64,000 nt of DNA. Source: Petrolisthes cinctipes (Eukaryota; Arthropoda; Malacostraca; Decapoda; Porcellanidae). Positions 10,436 to 24,960 of this stretch are shown here, piece after piece. The notes below the pieces were generated by a model, which saw only the letters and a list, made by a program, of their open reading frames with translations, did no database searches and was not told where the DNA came from. Position numbers and translations under genes: made by a program. Each line of letters begins with the position of its first letter. The first letter of the stretch is position 1. The stretch covers positions 1,454,001 to 1,518,000 of the forward strand of contig JAWQEG010000166.1 in NCBI GenBank assembly GCA_033782935.1, written 5' to 3'.

Positions 10436-11021
10436 CACTAAATATCGAATTTTCGGGTGTTTTGGGACTGAATTTGAGATATCGACTTTTTGGCACCTAA
10501 AAGATCGATTTTTAGCATGTTTTTAGCCTATATTTTAAAAATATTCTAGCACTGTACAGATTGCTTCTGGGACCCCAAAATATTGAATTTTCGTGTGTTT
10601 TGAGCCTGAATTTCAGATATAAACGGGTACAGAAGATACATGCACATATTGACTTTGGGCACCAAAAATATCGATTTTCAGCATGTTTTGGGCCTGAATT
10701 TTGAAAATACTCTAACACGGAGTAGGCATGTACAGATCGCTTCTGGGACCCCAAAATATCGAATTTTCGGGTGTTTAGGGACAGAATTTGAGATATAAAC
10801 GGGTACAGAAGATGCATGCACATATCGGCTTTTGGGCACCTAAAAGATCGATTTTCAGTATGTTTTTAGCCTGTATTTTGAAAATACTCTAACACGGAGT
10901 AGGCATGTACAGATACCTTCTGGGACCTCTAAATATCGAATTTTCGGGTGTTTTGGGACTGAATTTGAGATATCGATTTTTTGGCACCTAAAATGTCGAT
11001 TTTTAGCATGTTTTTAGCCTA

Positions 11022-11522
11022 TATTTTGAAAATATTCTAGCACTGAGTAGGCATGTACAGATTGCTTCTGGGACCCCAAAATATTGAATTTTCGGTTGTT
11101 TTGAGCCTGAATTTGAGATATAAACGGGTACAGAAGATACATGCACATATTGACTTTGGGCACCAAAAATATCGATTTTCAGCATGTTTTGGGCCTGAAT
11201 TTTGAAAATACTCTAACACGGAGTAGGCATGTACAGATCGCTTCTGGGAACCCAAAATATCGAATTTTCGGGTGTTTAGGGCCAGAATTTGAGATATAAA
11301 CGGGTACAGAAGATGCATGCACATATCGACTTTTGGGCACCTAAAAGATCGATTTTCAGTATGTTTTTGGCCTGTATTTTGAAAATACTCTAACACGGAG
11401 TAGGCATGTACAGATACCTTCTGGGACCTCTAAATATCGAATTTTCGGGTGTTATGGGACTGAATTTGAGATATAGATTTTTTGGCACCTATAATATCGA
11501 TTTTTAGCATGTTTTTAGCCTA
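11022..11522 (+). repeat. 501-bp trimeric higher-order repeat A'-B'-C' (exemplar, haplotype 2)
   Basis: This second common version of the trimer consists of A-prime 11022-11197 (176), B-prime 11198-11374 (177) and C-prime 11375-11522 (148). It is recognised by GGGCACCAAAAATATCG in A-prime, GGGTGTTTAGGGCCAGAA in B-prime, and CAGATACCTTCTGGGACCTC in C-prime. Haplotypes 1 and 2 alternate along the array and also occur as mixed units, such as an A/B pair of type 1 closed by a type 2 C, so they recombine. Confidence 0.88.
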
Positions 11523-12023
11523 TATTTTGAAAATATTCTAGCACTGTGTAGGCATGTACAGATTGCTTCTGGGACCCCAAAATATTGAATTTTCGGGTGT
11601 TTTGAGTCTGAATTTGAGATATAAACGGGTACAGAAGATACATGCACATATTGACTTTGGGCATCTAAAATATCGATTTTCAGCATGTTTTGGGCCTGTA
11701 TTTTGAAAATACTCTAACACAGAGTAGGCATGTACAGATTGCTTCTGGGACCCCAAAATATTGAATTTTCGGGTGTTTTGAGCCTGAATTTGAGATATAA
11801 ACGGGTACTGAAGATGCATGCACATATCGACTTTTGTGCACCTAAAAGATCGATTTTCAGTATGTTTTGAGCATGTATTTTGAAAATACTCTAACACGGA
11901 GTAGGCATGTACAGATCGCTTCTGGGACCCCTAAATATCGAATTTTCGGGTGTTTTGGGACTGAATTTGAGATATCGACTTTTTGGCACCTAAAAGATCG
12001 ATTTTTAGCATGTTTTTAGCCTA

Positions 12024-12701
12024 TATTTTGAAAATATTCTAGCACTGAGTAGGCATGTACAGATTGCTTCTGGGACCCCAAAATATTGAATTTTCGGTTG
12101 TTTTGAGCCTGAATTTGAGATATAAACGGGTACAGAAGATACATGCACATATTGACTTTGGGTACCAAAAATATCGATTTTCAGCATGTTTTGGGCCTGA
12201 ATTTTGAAAATACTCTAACACGGAGTAGGCATGTACAGATACCTTCTGGGACCCCAAAATATCGAATTTTCGGGTGTTTTGAGCCTGAATTTGAGATATA
12301 AACGGGTACTGAAGATGCATGCACATATCGACTTTTGTGCACCTAAAAGATCGATTTTCAGCATGTTTTGGGCCTGAATTTTGAAAATACTCTAACACTG
12401 AGTAGGCATGTACAGATTGCTTCTGGGATCCCAAAATATTGAATTTTCGGGTGGTTTGAGCCTGAATTTGAGATATAAACGGGTACTGAAGATGCATGCA
12501 CATATCGACTTTTGTGCACCTAAAAGATCGATTTTCAGTATGTTTTGAGCATGTATTTTGAAAATACTCTAACACGGAGTAGGCATGTACAGATCGCTTC
12601 TGGGACCCCTAAATATCGAATTTTCGGGTGTTTTGGGACTGAATTTGAGATATCGACTTTTTGGCAACTAAAAGATCGATTTTTAGCATGTTTTTAGCCT
12701 A
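12024..12701 (+). repeat. 678-bp tetrameric higher-order repeat
   Basis: This tetramer has the same organisation as 3544-4221, including CGGTTGTTTTGAG and the mixed second monomer. It lies about 8.5 kb away from the nearest related copy. It has private changes such as GGGTACCAAAAATATCG near 12161 and GGGTGGTTTGAG near 12453. It shows that the same variant has been spread within the first 13 kb. Confidence 0.75.
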
Positions 12702-13679
12702 TATTTTGAAAATATTCTAGCACTGTGTAGGCAGGTACAGATTGCTTCTGGGACCCCCAAATATTGAATTTTCGGGTGTTTTGAGCCTGAATTTGAGATA
12801 TAAACGGGTACAGAAGATACATGCACATATTGACTTTGGGCATCTAAAATATCGATTTTCAGCATGTTTTGGGCCTGTATTTTGAAAATACTTTAACACT
12901 GAGTAGGCATGTACAGATTGCTTCTGGGACCCCAAAATATTGAATTTTCGGGTGTTTTGAGCCTGAATTTGAGATATAAACGGGTACTGAAGATGCATGC
13001 ACATATCGACTTTTGTTCACCTAAAAGATCGATTTTCAGTATGTTTTGAGCATGTATTTTGAAAATACTCTACACGGAGTAGGCATGTACAGATCGCTTC
13101 TGGGACCCCTAAATATCGAATTTTCGGGTGTTTTGGGACTGAATTTGAGATATCGATTTTTTGGCACCTAAAATGTCGATTTTTAGCATGTTTTTAGCCT
13201 ATATTTTGAAAATATTCTAGCACTGAGTAGGCATGTACAGATTGCTTCTGGGACCCCAAAATATCGAATTTTCGGGTGTTTAGGGCCAGAATTTGAGATA
13301 TAAACGGGTACAGAAGATGCATGCACATATCGACTTTTGGGCACCTAAAAGATCGATTTTCAGTATGTTTTTGGCCTGTATTTTGAAAATACTCTAACAC
13401 GGAGTAGGCATGTACAGATACCTTCTGAGACCTCTAAATATCGTATTTTCGGGTGTTTTGGGACTGAATTTGAGATATCGATTTTATTGGCACCTAAAAT
13501 GTCGATTTTTAGCATGTTTTTAGCCTATATATTGAAAATATTCTAGCACTGTGTAGGCATGTTCAGGTTGCTTCTGGGACCCCAAAATATTGAATTTTCG
13601 GTTGTTTTGAGCCTGAATTTGAGATATAAACGGGTACAGAAGATACATGCACATATTGACTTTGGGCATCTAAAATATC

Positions 13680-15310
13680 GATTTTTAGCATGTTTTTAGC
13701 CTATATTTTGAAAATATAATAGCACTGAGTAGGCATGTACAGATTGCTTCTGGGACCCCAAAATATTGAATTTTCGGTTGTTTTTGAGCCTGAATTTGAG
13801 ATATAAACGGGTACAGAAGATACATGCACATATTGACTTTGGGCACCAAAAATATCGATTTTCAGCATGTTTTGGACCTGAATTTTGAAAATACTCTAAC
13901 ACGGAGTAGGCATGTACAGATCGCTTCTTGGACCCCAAAATATCGAATTTTCGGGTGTTTAGGGCCAGAATTTGAGATATAAACGGGTACAGAAGATGCA
14001 TGCACATATCGACTTTTGTGCACCTAAAAGATCGATTTTCAGTATGTTTTGAGCATGTATTTTGAAAATACTCTAACACGGAGTAGGCATGTACAGATCG
14101 CTTCTGGGACCCCTAAATATCAAATTTTCGGGTGTTTTGGGACTGAATTTGAGATATAGACTTTTTGGCACCTAAAAGATCGATTTTTAGCATGTTTTTA
14201 GCCTATATTTTGAAAATATTCTAGCACTGTACAGATTGCTTCTGGGACCCCAAAATATTGAATTTTCGGGTGTTTTGAGCCTGAATTTGAGATATAAACG
14301 GGTACAGAAGATACATGCACATATTGACTTTGGGCACCTAAAATATCGATTTTCAGCATGTTTTGGGCCTGAATTTTGAAAATACTCTAACACGGAGTAG
14401 GCATGTACAGATTGCTTCTGGGACCCCAAAATATCGAATTTTCGGGTGTTTAGGGCCAGAATTTGAGATATAAACGGGTACAGAAGATGCATGCACATAT
14501 CGACTTTTGGGCACCTAAAAGATCGATTTTCAGTATGTTTTTGGCCTGTATTTTGAAAATACTCTAACACGGAGTAGGCATGTACAGATACCTTCTGGGA
14601 CCTCTAAATATCGAATTTTCGGGTGTTTTGGGACTGAATTTGAGATATCGATTTTTTGGCACCTAAAATGTCGATTTTTAGCATGTTTTTAGCCTATATT
14701 TTGAAAATATTCTAGCACTGAGTAGGCATGTACAGATTGCTTCTGGGACCCCAAAATATTGAATTTTCGGGTGTTTTGAGCCTGAATTTGAGATATAAAC
14801 GGGTACAGAAGATACATGCACATATTGACTTTTGTGCACCTAAAAGATCGATTTTCAGTATGTTTTTGGCCTGTATTTTGAAAATACTCTAACACGGAGT
14901 AGGCATGTACAGATACCTTCTGGGACCTCTAAATATCGAATTTTCGGGTGTTATGGGACTGAATATGAGATATAGATTTTTTGGCACCTATAATATCGAT
15001 TTTTAGCATGGTTTTAGCCTATATTTTGAAAATATTCTAGCACTGTGTAGGCATGTACAGATTGCTTCTGGGACCCCAAAATATTGAATTTTCGGGTGTT
15101 TTGAGCCTGAATTTGATATATAAACGGGTACAGAAGATACATGCACATATTGACTTTGGGCACCAAAAATATCGATTTTCAGCATGTTTTGGGCCTGAAT
15201 TTTGAAAATACTATAACACAGAGTAGGCATGTACAGATCGCTTCTGGGACCCCAAAATATCGAATTTTCGGGTGTTTAGGGCCAGAATTTGAGATATAAA
15301 CGGGTACAGA
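13680..15310 (+). repeat. Segmental duplication, offset 2811 bp, copy 1
   Basis: This segment is shared with 16491-18121. Marker variants common to both are AAAATATAATAGCACTG (about 13713 and 16524), GTTTTTGAGCC (13780, 16591), TTTTGGACCTG (13870, 16681), CTTCTTGGACCCC (13926, 16737), ATATCAAATTTTC (14118, 16929), GAATATGAGATATAG (14962, 17773) and ACTATAACACAG (15210, 18021). Private differences include GCATGGTTTTAGCC at 15003-15016 against GCATGTTTTTAGCC in copy 2. A further internal repeat of 1317 bp links 14.1-14.3 kb with 15.4-15.6 kb. Confidence 0.84.
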
Positions 15311-16490
15311 AGATGCATGCACATATCGACTTTTGTGCACCTAAAAGATCGATTTTCAGTATGTTTTGAGCATGTATTTTGAAAATACTCTAACACGGAG
15401 TAGGCATGTACAGATCGCTTCTGGGACCCCTAAATATCAAATTTTCGGGTGTTTTGGGACTGAATTTGAGATATAGACTTTTTGGCACCTAAAAGATCGA
15501 TTTTTAGCATGTTTTTAGCCTATATTTTGAAAATATTCTAGCACTGTACAGATTGCTTCTGGGACCCCAAAATATTGAATTTTCGGGTGTTTTGAGCCTG
15601 AATTTGAGATATAAACGGGTACAGAAGATACATGCACATATTGACTTTGGGCACCTAAAAGATCGATTTTCAGCATGTTTTGGGCCTGAATTTTGAAAAT
15701 ACTCTAACACTGAGTAGGCATGTACAGATCGCTTCTGGGACCCCAAAATATCGAATTTTCGGGTGTTTAAGGCCAGAATTTGAGATATAAACGGGTACAG
15801 AAGATGCATGCACATATCGACTTTTGTGCACCTAAAAGATCGATTTTCAGTATGTTTTTGGCCTGTATTTTGAAAATACTCTAACACGGAGTAGGCATGT
15901 ACAGATACCTTCTGGGACCTCTAAATATCGAATTTTCGGGTGTTATGGGACTGAATTTGAGATATAGATTTTTTGGCACCTAAAATATCGATTTTCAGCA
16001 TGTTTTTAGCCTATATTTTGAAAATATTCTAGCACTGTGTAGGCATGTACAGATTGCTACTGGGACCCCCAAATATTGAATTTTCGGGTGTTTTGAGCCT
16101 GAATTTGAGATATAAACGGGTACAGAAGATACATGCACATATTGACTTTGGGCATCTAAAATATCGATTTTCAGCATGTTTTGGGCCTGTATTTTGAAAA
16201 TACTCTAACACTGAGTAGGCATGTACAGATTGCTTCTGGGACCCCAAAATATTGAATTTTAGGGTGTTTTGAGCCTGAATTTGAGATATAAACGGGTACT
16301 GAAGATGCATGCACATATCGACTTTTGTGCACCTAAAAGATCGATTTTCAATATGTTTTGAGCATGTATTTTGAAAATAAACTAACACGGAGTAGGCATG
16401 TACAGATCGCTTCTGGGACCCCTAAATATCGAATTTTCGGGAGTTTTGGGACTGAATTTGAGATATCGACTTTTTGGCACCTAAAAGATC

Positions 16491-18121
16491 GATTTTTAGC
16501 ATGTTTTTAGCCTATATTTTGAAAATATAATAGCACTGAGTAGGCATGTACAGATTGCTTCTGGGACCCAAAAATATTGAATTTTCGGTTGTTTTTGAGC
16601 CTGAATTTGAGATATAAACGGGTACAGAAGATACATGCACATATTGACTTTGGGCACCAAAAACATCGATTTTCAGCATGTTTTGGACCTGAATTTTGAA
16701 AATACTCTAACACGGAGTAGGCATGTACAGATCGCTTCTTGGACCCCAAAATATCGAATTTTCGGGTGTTTAGGGCCAGAATTTGAGATATAAACGGGTA
16801 CAGAAGATGCATGCACATATCGACTTTTGTGCACCTAAAAGATCGATTTTCAGTATGTTTTGAGCATGTATTTTGAAAATACTCTAACACGGAGTAGGCA
16901 TGTACAGATCGCTTCTGGGACCCCTAAATATCAAATTTTCGGTTGTTTTGGGACTGAATTTGAGATATAGACTTTTTGGCACCTAAAAGATCGATTTTTA
17001 GCATGTTTTTAGCCTATATTTTGAAAATATTCTAGCACTGTACAGATTGCTTCTGGGACCCCAAAATATTGAATTTTCGGGTGTTTTGAGCCTGAATTTG
17101 AGATATAAACGGGTACAGAAGATACATGCACATATTGACTTTGGGCACCTAAAATATCGATTTTCAGCATGTTTTGGGCCTGAATTTTGAAAATACTCTA
17201 ACACGGAGTAGGCATGTACAGATTGCTTCTGGGACCCCAAAATATCGAATTTTCGGGTGTTTAGGGCCAGAATTTGAGATATAAACGGGTACAGAAGATG
17301 CATGCACATATCGACTTTTGGGCACCTAAAAGATCGATTTTCAGTATGTTTTTGGCCTGTATTTTGAAAATACTCTAACACGGAGTAGGCATGTACAGAT
17401 ACCTTCTGGGACCTCTAAATATCGAATTTTCGGGTGTTTTGGGACTGAATTTGAGATATCGATTTTTTGGCACCTAAAATGTCGATTTTTAGCATGTTTT
17501 TAGCCTATATTTTGAAAATATTCTAGCACTGAGTAGGCATGTACAGATTGCTTCTGGGACCCCAAAATATTGAATTTTCGGGTGTTTTGAGCCTGAATTT
17601 GAGATATAAACGGGTACAGAAGATACATGCACATATTGACTTTTGTGCACCTAAAAGATCGATTTTCAGTATGTTTTTGGCCTGTATTTTGAAAATACTC
17701 TAACACGGAGTAGGCATGTACAGATACCTTCTGGGACCTCTAAATATCGAATTTTCGGGTGTTATGGGACTGAATATGAGATATAGATTTTTTGGCACCT
17801 ATAATATCGATTTTTAGCATGTTTTTAGCCTATATTTTGAAAATATTCTAGCACTGTGTAAGCATGTACAGATTGCTTCTGGGACCCCAAAATATTGAAT
17901 TTTCGGGTGTTTTGAGCCTGAATTTGATATATAAACGGGTACAGAAGATACATGCACATATTGACTTTGGGCACCAAAAATATCGATTTTCAGCATGTTT
18001 TGGGCCTGAATTTTGAAAATACTATAACACAGAGTAGGCATGTACAGATCGCTTCTGGGACCCCAAAATATCGAATTTTCGGGTGTTTAGGGCCAGAATT
18101 TGAGATATAAACGGGTACAGA
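16491..18121 (+). repeat. Segmental duplication, offset 2811 bp, copy 2
   Basis: This is the partner of 13680-15310. It differs at scattered positions, such as CGGTTGTTTTGGG near 16939, GTGTAAGCATG near 17856 and AAAACATCG near 16661. Its 3-prime part is also the start of the 3554-bp duplication (17295 onward), so the two duplication events overlap and the GTGTAAGCATG variant was carried on into the next copy at 21410. Confidence 0.83.
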
Positions 18122-20848
18122 AAATGCATGCACATATCGACTTTTGGGCACCTAAAAGATCGATTTTCAGTATGTTTTTGGCCTGTATTTTGAAAATACT
18201 CTAACACGGAGTAGGCATGTACAGATACCTTCTGGGACCTCTAAATATCGAATTTTCGGGTGTTTTGGGACTGAATTTGAGATATCGATTTTTTGGCACC
18301 TAAAATGTCGATTTTTAGCATGTTTTTAGCCTATATTTTGAAAATATTCTAGCACTGTGTAGGCATGTACAGATTGCTTCTGGGACCCCAAAATATTGAA
18401 TTTTCGGGTGTTTTGAGCCTGAATTTGAGATATAAACGGGTACAGAAGATACATGCACATATTGACTTTGGGCATTTAAAATATCGATTTTCAGCATGTT
18501 TTGGGCCTGTATTTTGAAAATACTCTAACACTGAGTAGGCATGTACAGATTGCTTCTGGGACCCCAAAATATTGAATTTTCGGGTGTTTTGAGCCTGAAT
18601 TTGAGACATAAACGGGTACTGAAGATGCATGCACATATCGACTTTTGGGCACCTAAAAGATCGATTTTCAGTATGTTTTTTGCCTGTATTTTGAAAATAC
18701 TCTAACACGGAGTAGGCATGTACAGATACCTTCTGGGACCTCTAAATATCGAATTTTCGGGTGTTTTGGGACTGAATTTGAGATATCGATTTTTTGGCAC
18801 CTAAAATGTCGATTTTTAGCATGTTTTTAGCCTATATTTTGAAAATATTCTAGCACTGTGTAGGCATGTACAGATTGCTTCTGGGACCCCAAAATATTGA
18901 ATTTTCTTGTGTTTTGAGCCTGAATTTGAGATATAAACGGGTACAGAAGATTCATGCACATATTGACTTTGGGCATCTAAAATATCGATTTTCAGCATGT
19001 TTTGGGCCTGTATTTTGAAAATACTCCAACACTGAGTAGGCATGTACAGATTGCTTCTGGGACCCCAAAATATTGAATTTTCGGGTGTTTTGAGCCTGAA
19101 TTTGAGATATAAACGGGTACTGAAGATGCATGCACATATCGACTTTTGTGCACCTAAAAGATCGATTTTCAGTATGTTTTGAGCATGTATTTTGAAAATA
19201 CTCTAACACGGAGTAGGCATGTACAGATCGCTTCTGGGACCCCTAAATATCGAATTTTCGGGTGTTTTGAGTCTGAATTTGAGATATAAACGGGTACAGA
19301 AGATACATGCACATATTGACTTTGGGCATCTAAAATATCGATTTTCAGCATGTTTTGGGCCTGTATTTTAAAAATACTCTAACACTGAGTAGGCATGTAC
19401 AGATTGCTTCTGGGACCCCAAAATATTGAATTTTCGGGTGTTTTGAGTCTGAATTTGAGATATAAACGGGTACAGAAGATACATGCACATATTGACTTTG
19501 GGCATCTAAAATATCGATTTTCAGCATGTTTTGGGCCTGTATTTTGAAAATACTCTAACACTGAGTAGGCATGTACAGATTGCTTCTGGGACCCCAAAAT
19601 ATTGAATTTTCGGGTGTTTTGAGCCTGAATTTGAGATATAAACGGGTACTGAAGATGCATGCACATATCGACTTTTGTGCACCTAAAAGATCGATTTTCA
19701 GTATGTTTTGAGCATGTATTTTGAAAAAACTCTAACACGGAGTAGGCATGTACAGATCGCTTCTGGGACCCCTAAATATCGAATTTTCGGGTGTTTTGGG
19801 ACTGAATTTGAGATATCGACTTTTTGGCACCTAAAAGATCGATTTTTAGCATGTTTTTAGCCTATATTTTGAAAATATTCTAGCACTGAGTAGGCATGTA
19901 CAGATTGCTTCTGGGACCCCAAAATATTGAATTTTCGGTTGTTTTGAGCCTGAATTTGAGATATAAACGGGTACAGAAGATACATGCACATATTGACTTT
20001 GGGCACCAAAAATATCGATTTTCAGCATGTTTTGCGCCTGAATTTTGAAAATACTCTAACTCGGAGTAGGCATGTACAGATCGCTTCTGGGACCCCAAAA
20101 TATCGAATTTTCGGGTGTTTAGGGCCAGAATTTGAGATATAAACGGGTACAGAAGATGCATGCACATATCGACTTTTGGGCACCTAAAAAATCGATTTTC
20201 AGTATGTTTTTAGCCTGTATTTTGAAAAAACTCTAATACGGAGTAGGCATGTACAGATACCTTCTGGGACCTCTAAATATCGAATTTTCGGGTGTTATGG
20301 GACTGAATTTGAGATATAGATTTTTTGGCACCTATAATATCGATTTTTAGCATGTTTTTAGCCTATATTTTGAAAATATTCTAGCACTGTGTAGGCATGT
20401 ACAGATTGCTTCTGGGACCCCAAAATATTGAATTTTCGGGCGTTTTGAGCCTGAATTTGATATATAAACGGGTACAGAAGATACATGCACATATTGACTT
20501 TGGGCATCTAAAATATCGATTTTCAGCATGTTTTGGGCCTGTATTTTGAAAATACTCTAACACTGAGTAGGCATGTACAGATTGCTTCTGGGACCCCAAA
20601 ATATTGAATTTTCGGGTGTTTTGAGCCTGAATTTGAGATATGAACGGGCACTGAAGATGCATGCACATATCGACTTTTGTGCACCTAAAAGATCGATTTT
20701 CAGTATGTTTTGAGCATGTAGCATGTTTTTAGCCTATATTTTGAAAATATTCTAGCACTGAGTAGGCATGTACAGATTGCTTCTGGGACCCCAAAATATT
20801 GAATTTTCGGGTGTTTTGAGCCTGAATTTGAGATATAAACGGGTACTG
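17295..20848 (+). repeat. 3554-bp tandem duplication, copy 1
   Basis: This segment is repeated immediately downstream, first at an offset of 3554 bp and, after 23.6 kb, at 4054 bp. Shared private variants are AGAAAATGCATGC (18119, 21673), GTATGTTTTTTGCC (18671, 22225), TTTTCTTGTGTTTTG (18902, 22456), AGAAGATTCATGC (18945, 22499), TATTTTAAAAATAC (19364, 22918), GAAAAAACTC (19723, 23277), TTTTGCGCC (20030, 24084) and AACGGGCACTG (20643, 24697). Only a few substitutions were seen, such as CTCCAAC at 19024 against CTCTAAC. Confidence 0.89.
20711..20732 (+). repeat. Fused-monomer junction, C monomer lost (first of 14)
   Basis: Here B ends with TTTTGAGCATGTA and continues directly into GCATGTTTTTAGCC, which normally stands at the C-to-A boundary. 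Relative to the trimer this removes 130 bp, sharing the dinucleotide TA at both break ends. The hallmark GTAGCATG begins at 20718, 24772, 27969, 30371, 38744, 42119, 43491, 45689, 46561, 48758, 51632, 53830, 55030 and 55225. None was seen before 20.7 kb or after 55.3 kb. Identical junctions at all sites indicate one founding event followed by amplification. Confidence 0.9.
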
Positions 20849-23800
20849 AAGATGCATGCACATATCGACTTTTGGGCACCTAAAAGATCGATTTTCAGTA
20901 TGTTTTTGGCCTGTATTTTGAAAATACTCTAACACGGAGTAGGCATGTACAGATACCTTCTGGGACCTCTAAATATCGAATTTTCGGGTGTTTTGGGACT
21001 GAATTTGAGATATCGATTTTTTGGCACCTAAAATGTCGATTTTTAGCATGTTTTTAGCCTATATTTTGAAAATATTCTAGCACTGAGTAGGCATGTACAG
21101 ATTGCTTCTGGGACCCCAAAATATTGAATTTTCGGGTGTTTTGAGCCTGAATTTGAGATATAAACGGGTACAGAAGATACATGCACATATTGACTTTTGT
21201 GCACCTAAAAGATCGATTTTCAGTATGTTTTTGGCCTGTATTTTGAAAATACTCTAACACGGAGTAGGCATGTACAGATACCTTCTGGGACCTCTAAATA
21301 TCGAATTTTCGGGTGTTATGGGACTGAATATGAGATATAGATTTTTTGGCACCTATAATATCGATTTTTAGCATGTTTTTAGCCTATATTTTGAAAATAT
21401 TCTAGCACTGTGTAAGCATGTACAGATTGCTTCTGGGACCCCAAAATATTGAATTTTCGGGTGTTTTGAGCCTGAATTTGATATATAAACGGGTACAGAA
21501 GATACATGCACATATTGACTTTGGGCACCAAAAATATCGATTTTCAGCATGTTTTGGGCCTGAATTTTGAAAATATTATAACACAGAGTAGGCATGTACA
21601 GATCGCTTCTGGGACCCCAAAATATCGAATTTTCGGGTGTTTAGGGCCAGAATTTGAGATATAAACGGGTACAGAAAATGCATGCACATATCGACTTTTG
21701 GGCACCTAAAAGATCGATTTTCAGTATGTTTTTGGCCTGTATTTTGAAAATACTCTAACACGGAGTAGGCATGTACAGATACCTTCTGGGACCTCTAAAT
21801 ATCGAATTTTCGGGTGTTTTGGGACTGAATTTGAGATATCGATTTTTTGGCACCTAAAATGTCGATTTTTAGCATGTTTTTAGCCTATATTTTGAAAATA
21901 TTCTAGCACTGTGTAGGCATGTACAGATTGCTTCTGGGACCCCAAAATATTGAATTTTCGGGTGTTTTGAGCCTGAATTTGAGATATAAACGGGTACAGA
22001 AGATACATGCACATATTGACTTTGGGCATTTAAAATATCGATTTTCAGCATGTTTTGGGCCTGAATTTTGAAAATACTCTAACACTGAGTAGGCATGTAC
22101 AGATTGCTTCTGGGACCCCAAAATATTGAATTTTCGGGTGTTTTGAGCCTGAATTTGAGACATAAACGGGTACTGAAGATGCATGCACATATCGACTTTT
22201 GGGCACCTAAAAGATCGATTTTCAGTATGTTTTTTGCCTGTATTTTGAAAATACTCTAACACGGAGTAGGCATGTACAGATACCTTCTGGGACCTCTAAA
22301 TATCGAATTTTCGGGTGTTTTGGGACTGAATTTGAGATATCGATTTTTTGGCACCTAAAATGTCGATTTTTAGCATGTTTTTAGCCTATATTTTGAAAAT
22401 ATTCTAGCACTGTGTAGGCATGTACAGATTGCTTCTGGGACCCCAAAATATTGAATTTTCTTGTGTTTTGAGCCTGAATTTGAGATATAAACGGGTACAG
22501 AAGATTCATGCACATATTGACTTTGGGCATCTAAAATATCGATTTTCAGCATGTTTTGGGCCTGTATTTTGAAAATACTCTAACACTGAGTAGGCATGTA
22601 CAGATTGCTTCTGGGACCCCAAAATATTGAATTTTCGGGTGTTTTGAGCCTGAATTTGAGATATAAACGGGTACTGAAGATGCATGCACATATCGACTTT
22701 TGTGCACCTAAAAGATCGATTTTCAGTATGTTTTGAGCATGTATTTTGAAAATACTCTAACACGGAGTAGGCATGTACAGATCGCTTCTGGGACCCCTAA
22801 ATATCGAATTTTCGGGTGTTTTGAGTCTGAATTTGAGATATAAACGGGTACAGAAGATACATGCACATATTGACTTTGGGCATCTAAAATATCGATTTTC
22901 AGCATGTTTTGGGCCTGTATTTTAAAAATACTCTAACACTGAGTAGGCATGTACAGATTGCTTCTGGGACCCCAAAATATTGAATTTTCGGGTGTTTTGA
23001 GTCTGAATTTGAGATATAAACGGGTACAGAAGATACATGCACATATTGACTTTGGGCATCTAAAATATCGATTTTCAGCATGTTTTGGGCCTGTATTTTG
23101 AAAATACTCTAACACTGAGTAGGCATGTACAGATTGCTTCTGGGACCCCAAAATATTGAATTTTCGGGTGTTTTGAGCCTGAATTTGAGATATAAACGGG
23201 TACTGAAGATGCATGCACATATCGACTTTTGTGCACCTAAAAGATCGATTTTCAGTATGTTTTGAGCATGTATTTTGAAAAAACTCTAACACGGAGTAGG
23301 CATGTACAGATCGCTTCTGGGACCCCTAAATATCGAATTTTCGGGTGTTTTGGGACTGAATTTGAGATATCGACTTTTTGGCACCTAAAAGATCGATTTT
23401 TAGCATGTTTTTAGCCTATATTTTGAAAATATTCTAGCACTGAGTAGGCATGTACAGATTGCTTCTGGGACCCCAAAATATTGAATTTTCGGTTGTTTTG
23501 AGCCTGAATTTGAGATATAAACGGGTACAGAAGATACATGCACATATTGACTTTGGGCACCAAAAATATCGATTTTCAGCATGTTTTGGGCCTGAATTTT
23601 AAAAATACTCTAACACGGAGTAGGCATGTACAGATCGCTTCTGGGACCCCAAAATATCGAATTTTCGGGTGTTTAGGGCCAGAATTTGAGATATAAACGG
23701 GTACAGAAGATGCATGCACATAACGACTTTTGGGCACCTAAAAGATCGATTTTCCGTATGTTTTTGGCCTGTATTTTGAAAATACTCTAACACGGAGTAG

Positions 23801-24960
23801 GCATGTACAGATACCTTCTGGGACCTCTAAATATCGAATTTTCGGGTGTTTTGGGACTGAATTTGAGATATCGATTTTTGGCACCTAAAATGTCGATTTT
23901 TAGCATGTTTTTAACCTATATTTTGAAAATATTCTAGCACTGAGTAGGCATGTACAGATTGCTTCTGGGACCCCAAAATATTGAATTTTCGGTTGTTTTG
24001 AGCCTGAATTTGAGATATAAACGGGTACAGAAGATACATGCACATATTGACTTTGGGCACCAAAAATATCGATTTTCAGCATGTTTTGCGCCTGAATTTT
24101 GAAAATACTCTAACTCGGAGTAGGCATGTACAGATCGCTTCTGGGACCCCAAAATATCGAATTTTCGGGTGTTTAGGGCCAGAATTTGAGATATAAACGG
24201 GTACAGAAGATGCATGCACATATCGACTTTTGGGCACCTAAAAAATCGATTTTCAGTATGTTTTTAGCCTGTATTTTGAAAAAACTCTAACACGGAGTAG
24301 GCATGTACAGATACCTTCTGGGACCTCTAAATATCGAATTTTCGGGTGTTATGGGACTGAATTTGAGATATAGATTTTTTGGCACCTATAATATCGATTT
24401 TTAGCATGTTTTTAGCCTATATTTTGAAAATATTCTAGCACTGTGTAGGCATGTACAGATTGCTTCTGGGACCCCAAAATATTGAATTTTCGGGCGTTTT
24501 GAGCCTGAATTTGATATATAAACGGGTACAGAAGATACATGCACATATTGACTTTGGGCATCTAAAATATCGATTTTCAGCATGTTTTGGGCCTGTATTT
24601 TGAAAATACTCTAACACTGAGTAGGCATGTACAGATTGCTTCTGGGACCCCAAAATATTGAATTTTCGGGTGTTTTGAGCCTGAATTTGAGATATGAACG
24701 GGCACTGAAGATGCATGCACATATCGACTTTTGTGCACCTAAAAGATCGATTTTCAGTATGTTTTGAGCATGTAGCATGTTTTTAGCCTATATTTTGAAA
24801 ATATTCTAGCACTGAGTAGGCATGTACAGATTGCTTCTGGGACCCCAAAATATTGAATTTTCGGGTGTTTTGAGCCTGAATTTGAGATATAAACGGGTAC
24901 TGAAGATGCATGCACATATCGACTTTTGGGCACCTAAAAGATCGATTTTCAGTATGTTTT
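20849..24960 (+). repeat. 3554-bp tandem duplication, copy 2, with a 500-bp gain
   Basis: This is the second copy of 17295-20848, lengthened to about 4054 bp by one extra trimer near 23.59-24.09 kb. The match to copy 1 continues to about 25010, where CTTCTTGGACC replaces CTTCTGGGACC. Differences from copy 1 include AATATTATAACACAG near 21570 against AATACTATAACACAG, and GGGCCTGAATTTTG near 22059 against GGGCCTGTATTTTG. Confidence 0.87.
23595..24094 (+). repeat. Extra 500-bp trimer inserted in copy 2 of the 3554-bp duplication
   Basis: The offset between the two copies changes from 3554 to 4054 bp across this unit, so one trimer was gained here. It carries its own markers ACATAACGACTTTTGGG near 23720, TTTTCCGTATG near 23751 and TTTTTAACCTAT near 23909. 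The ACATAACGAC variant is found elsewhere only at about 26916, 38192, 41568 and 51081, so this unit probably came from a related block rather than by simple local doubling. Exact edges cannot be fixed because flanking trimers are nearly identical. Confidence 0.75.
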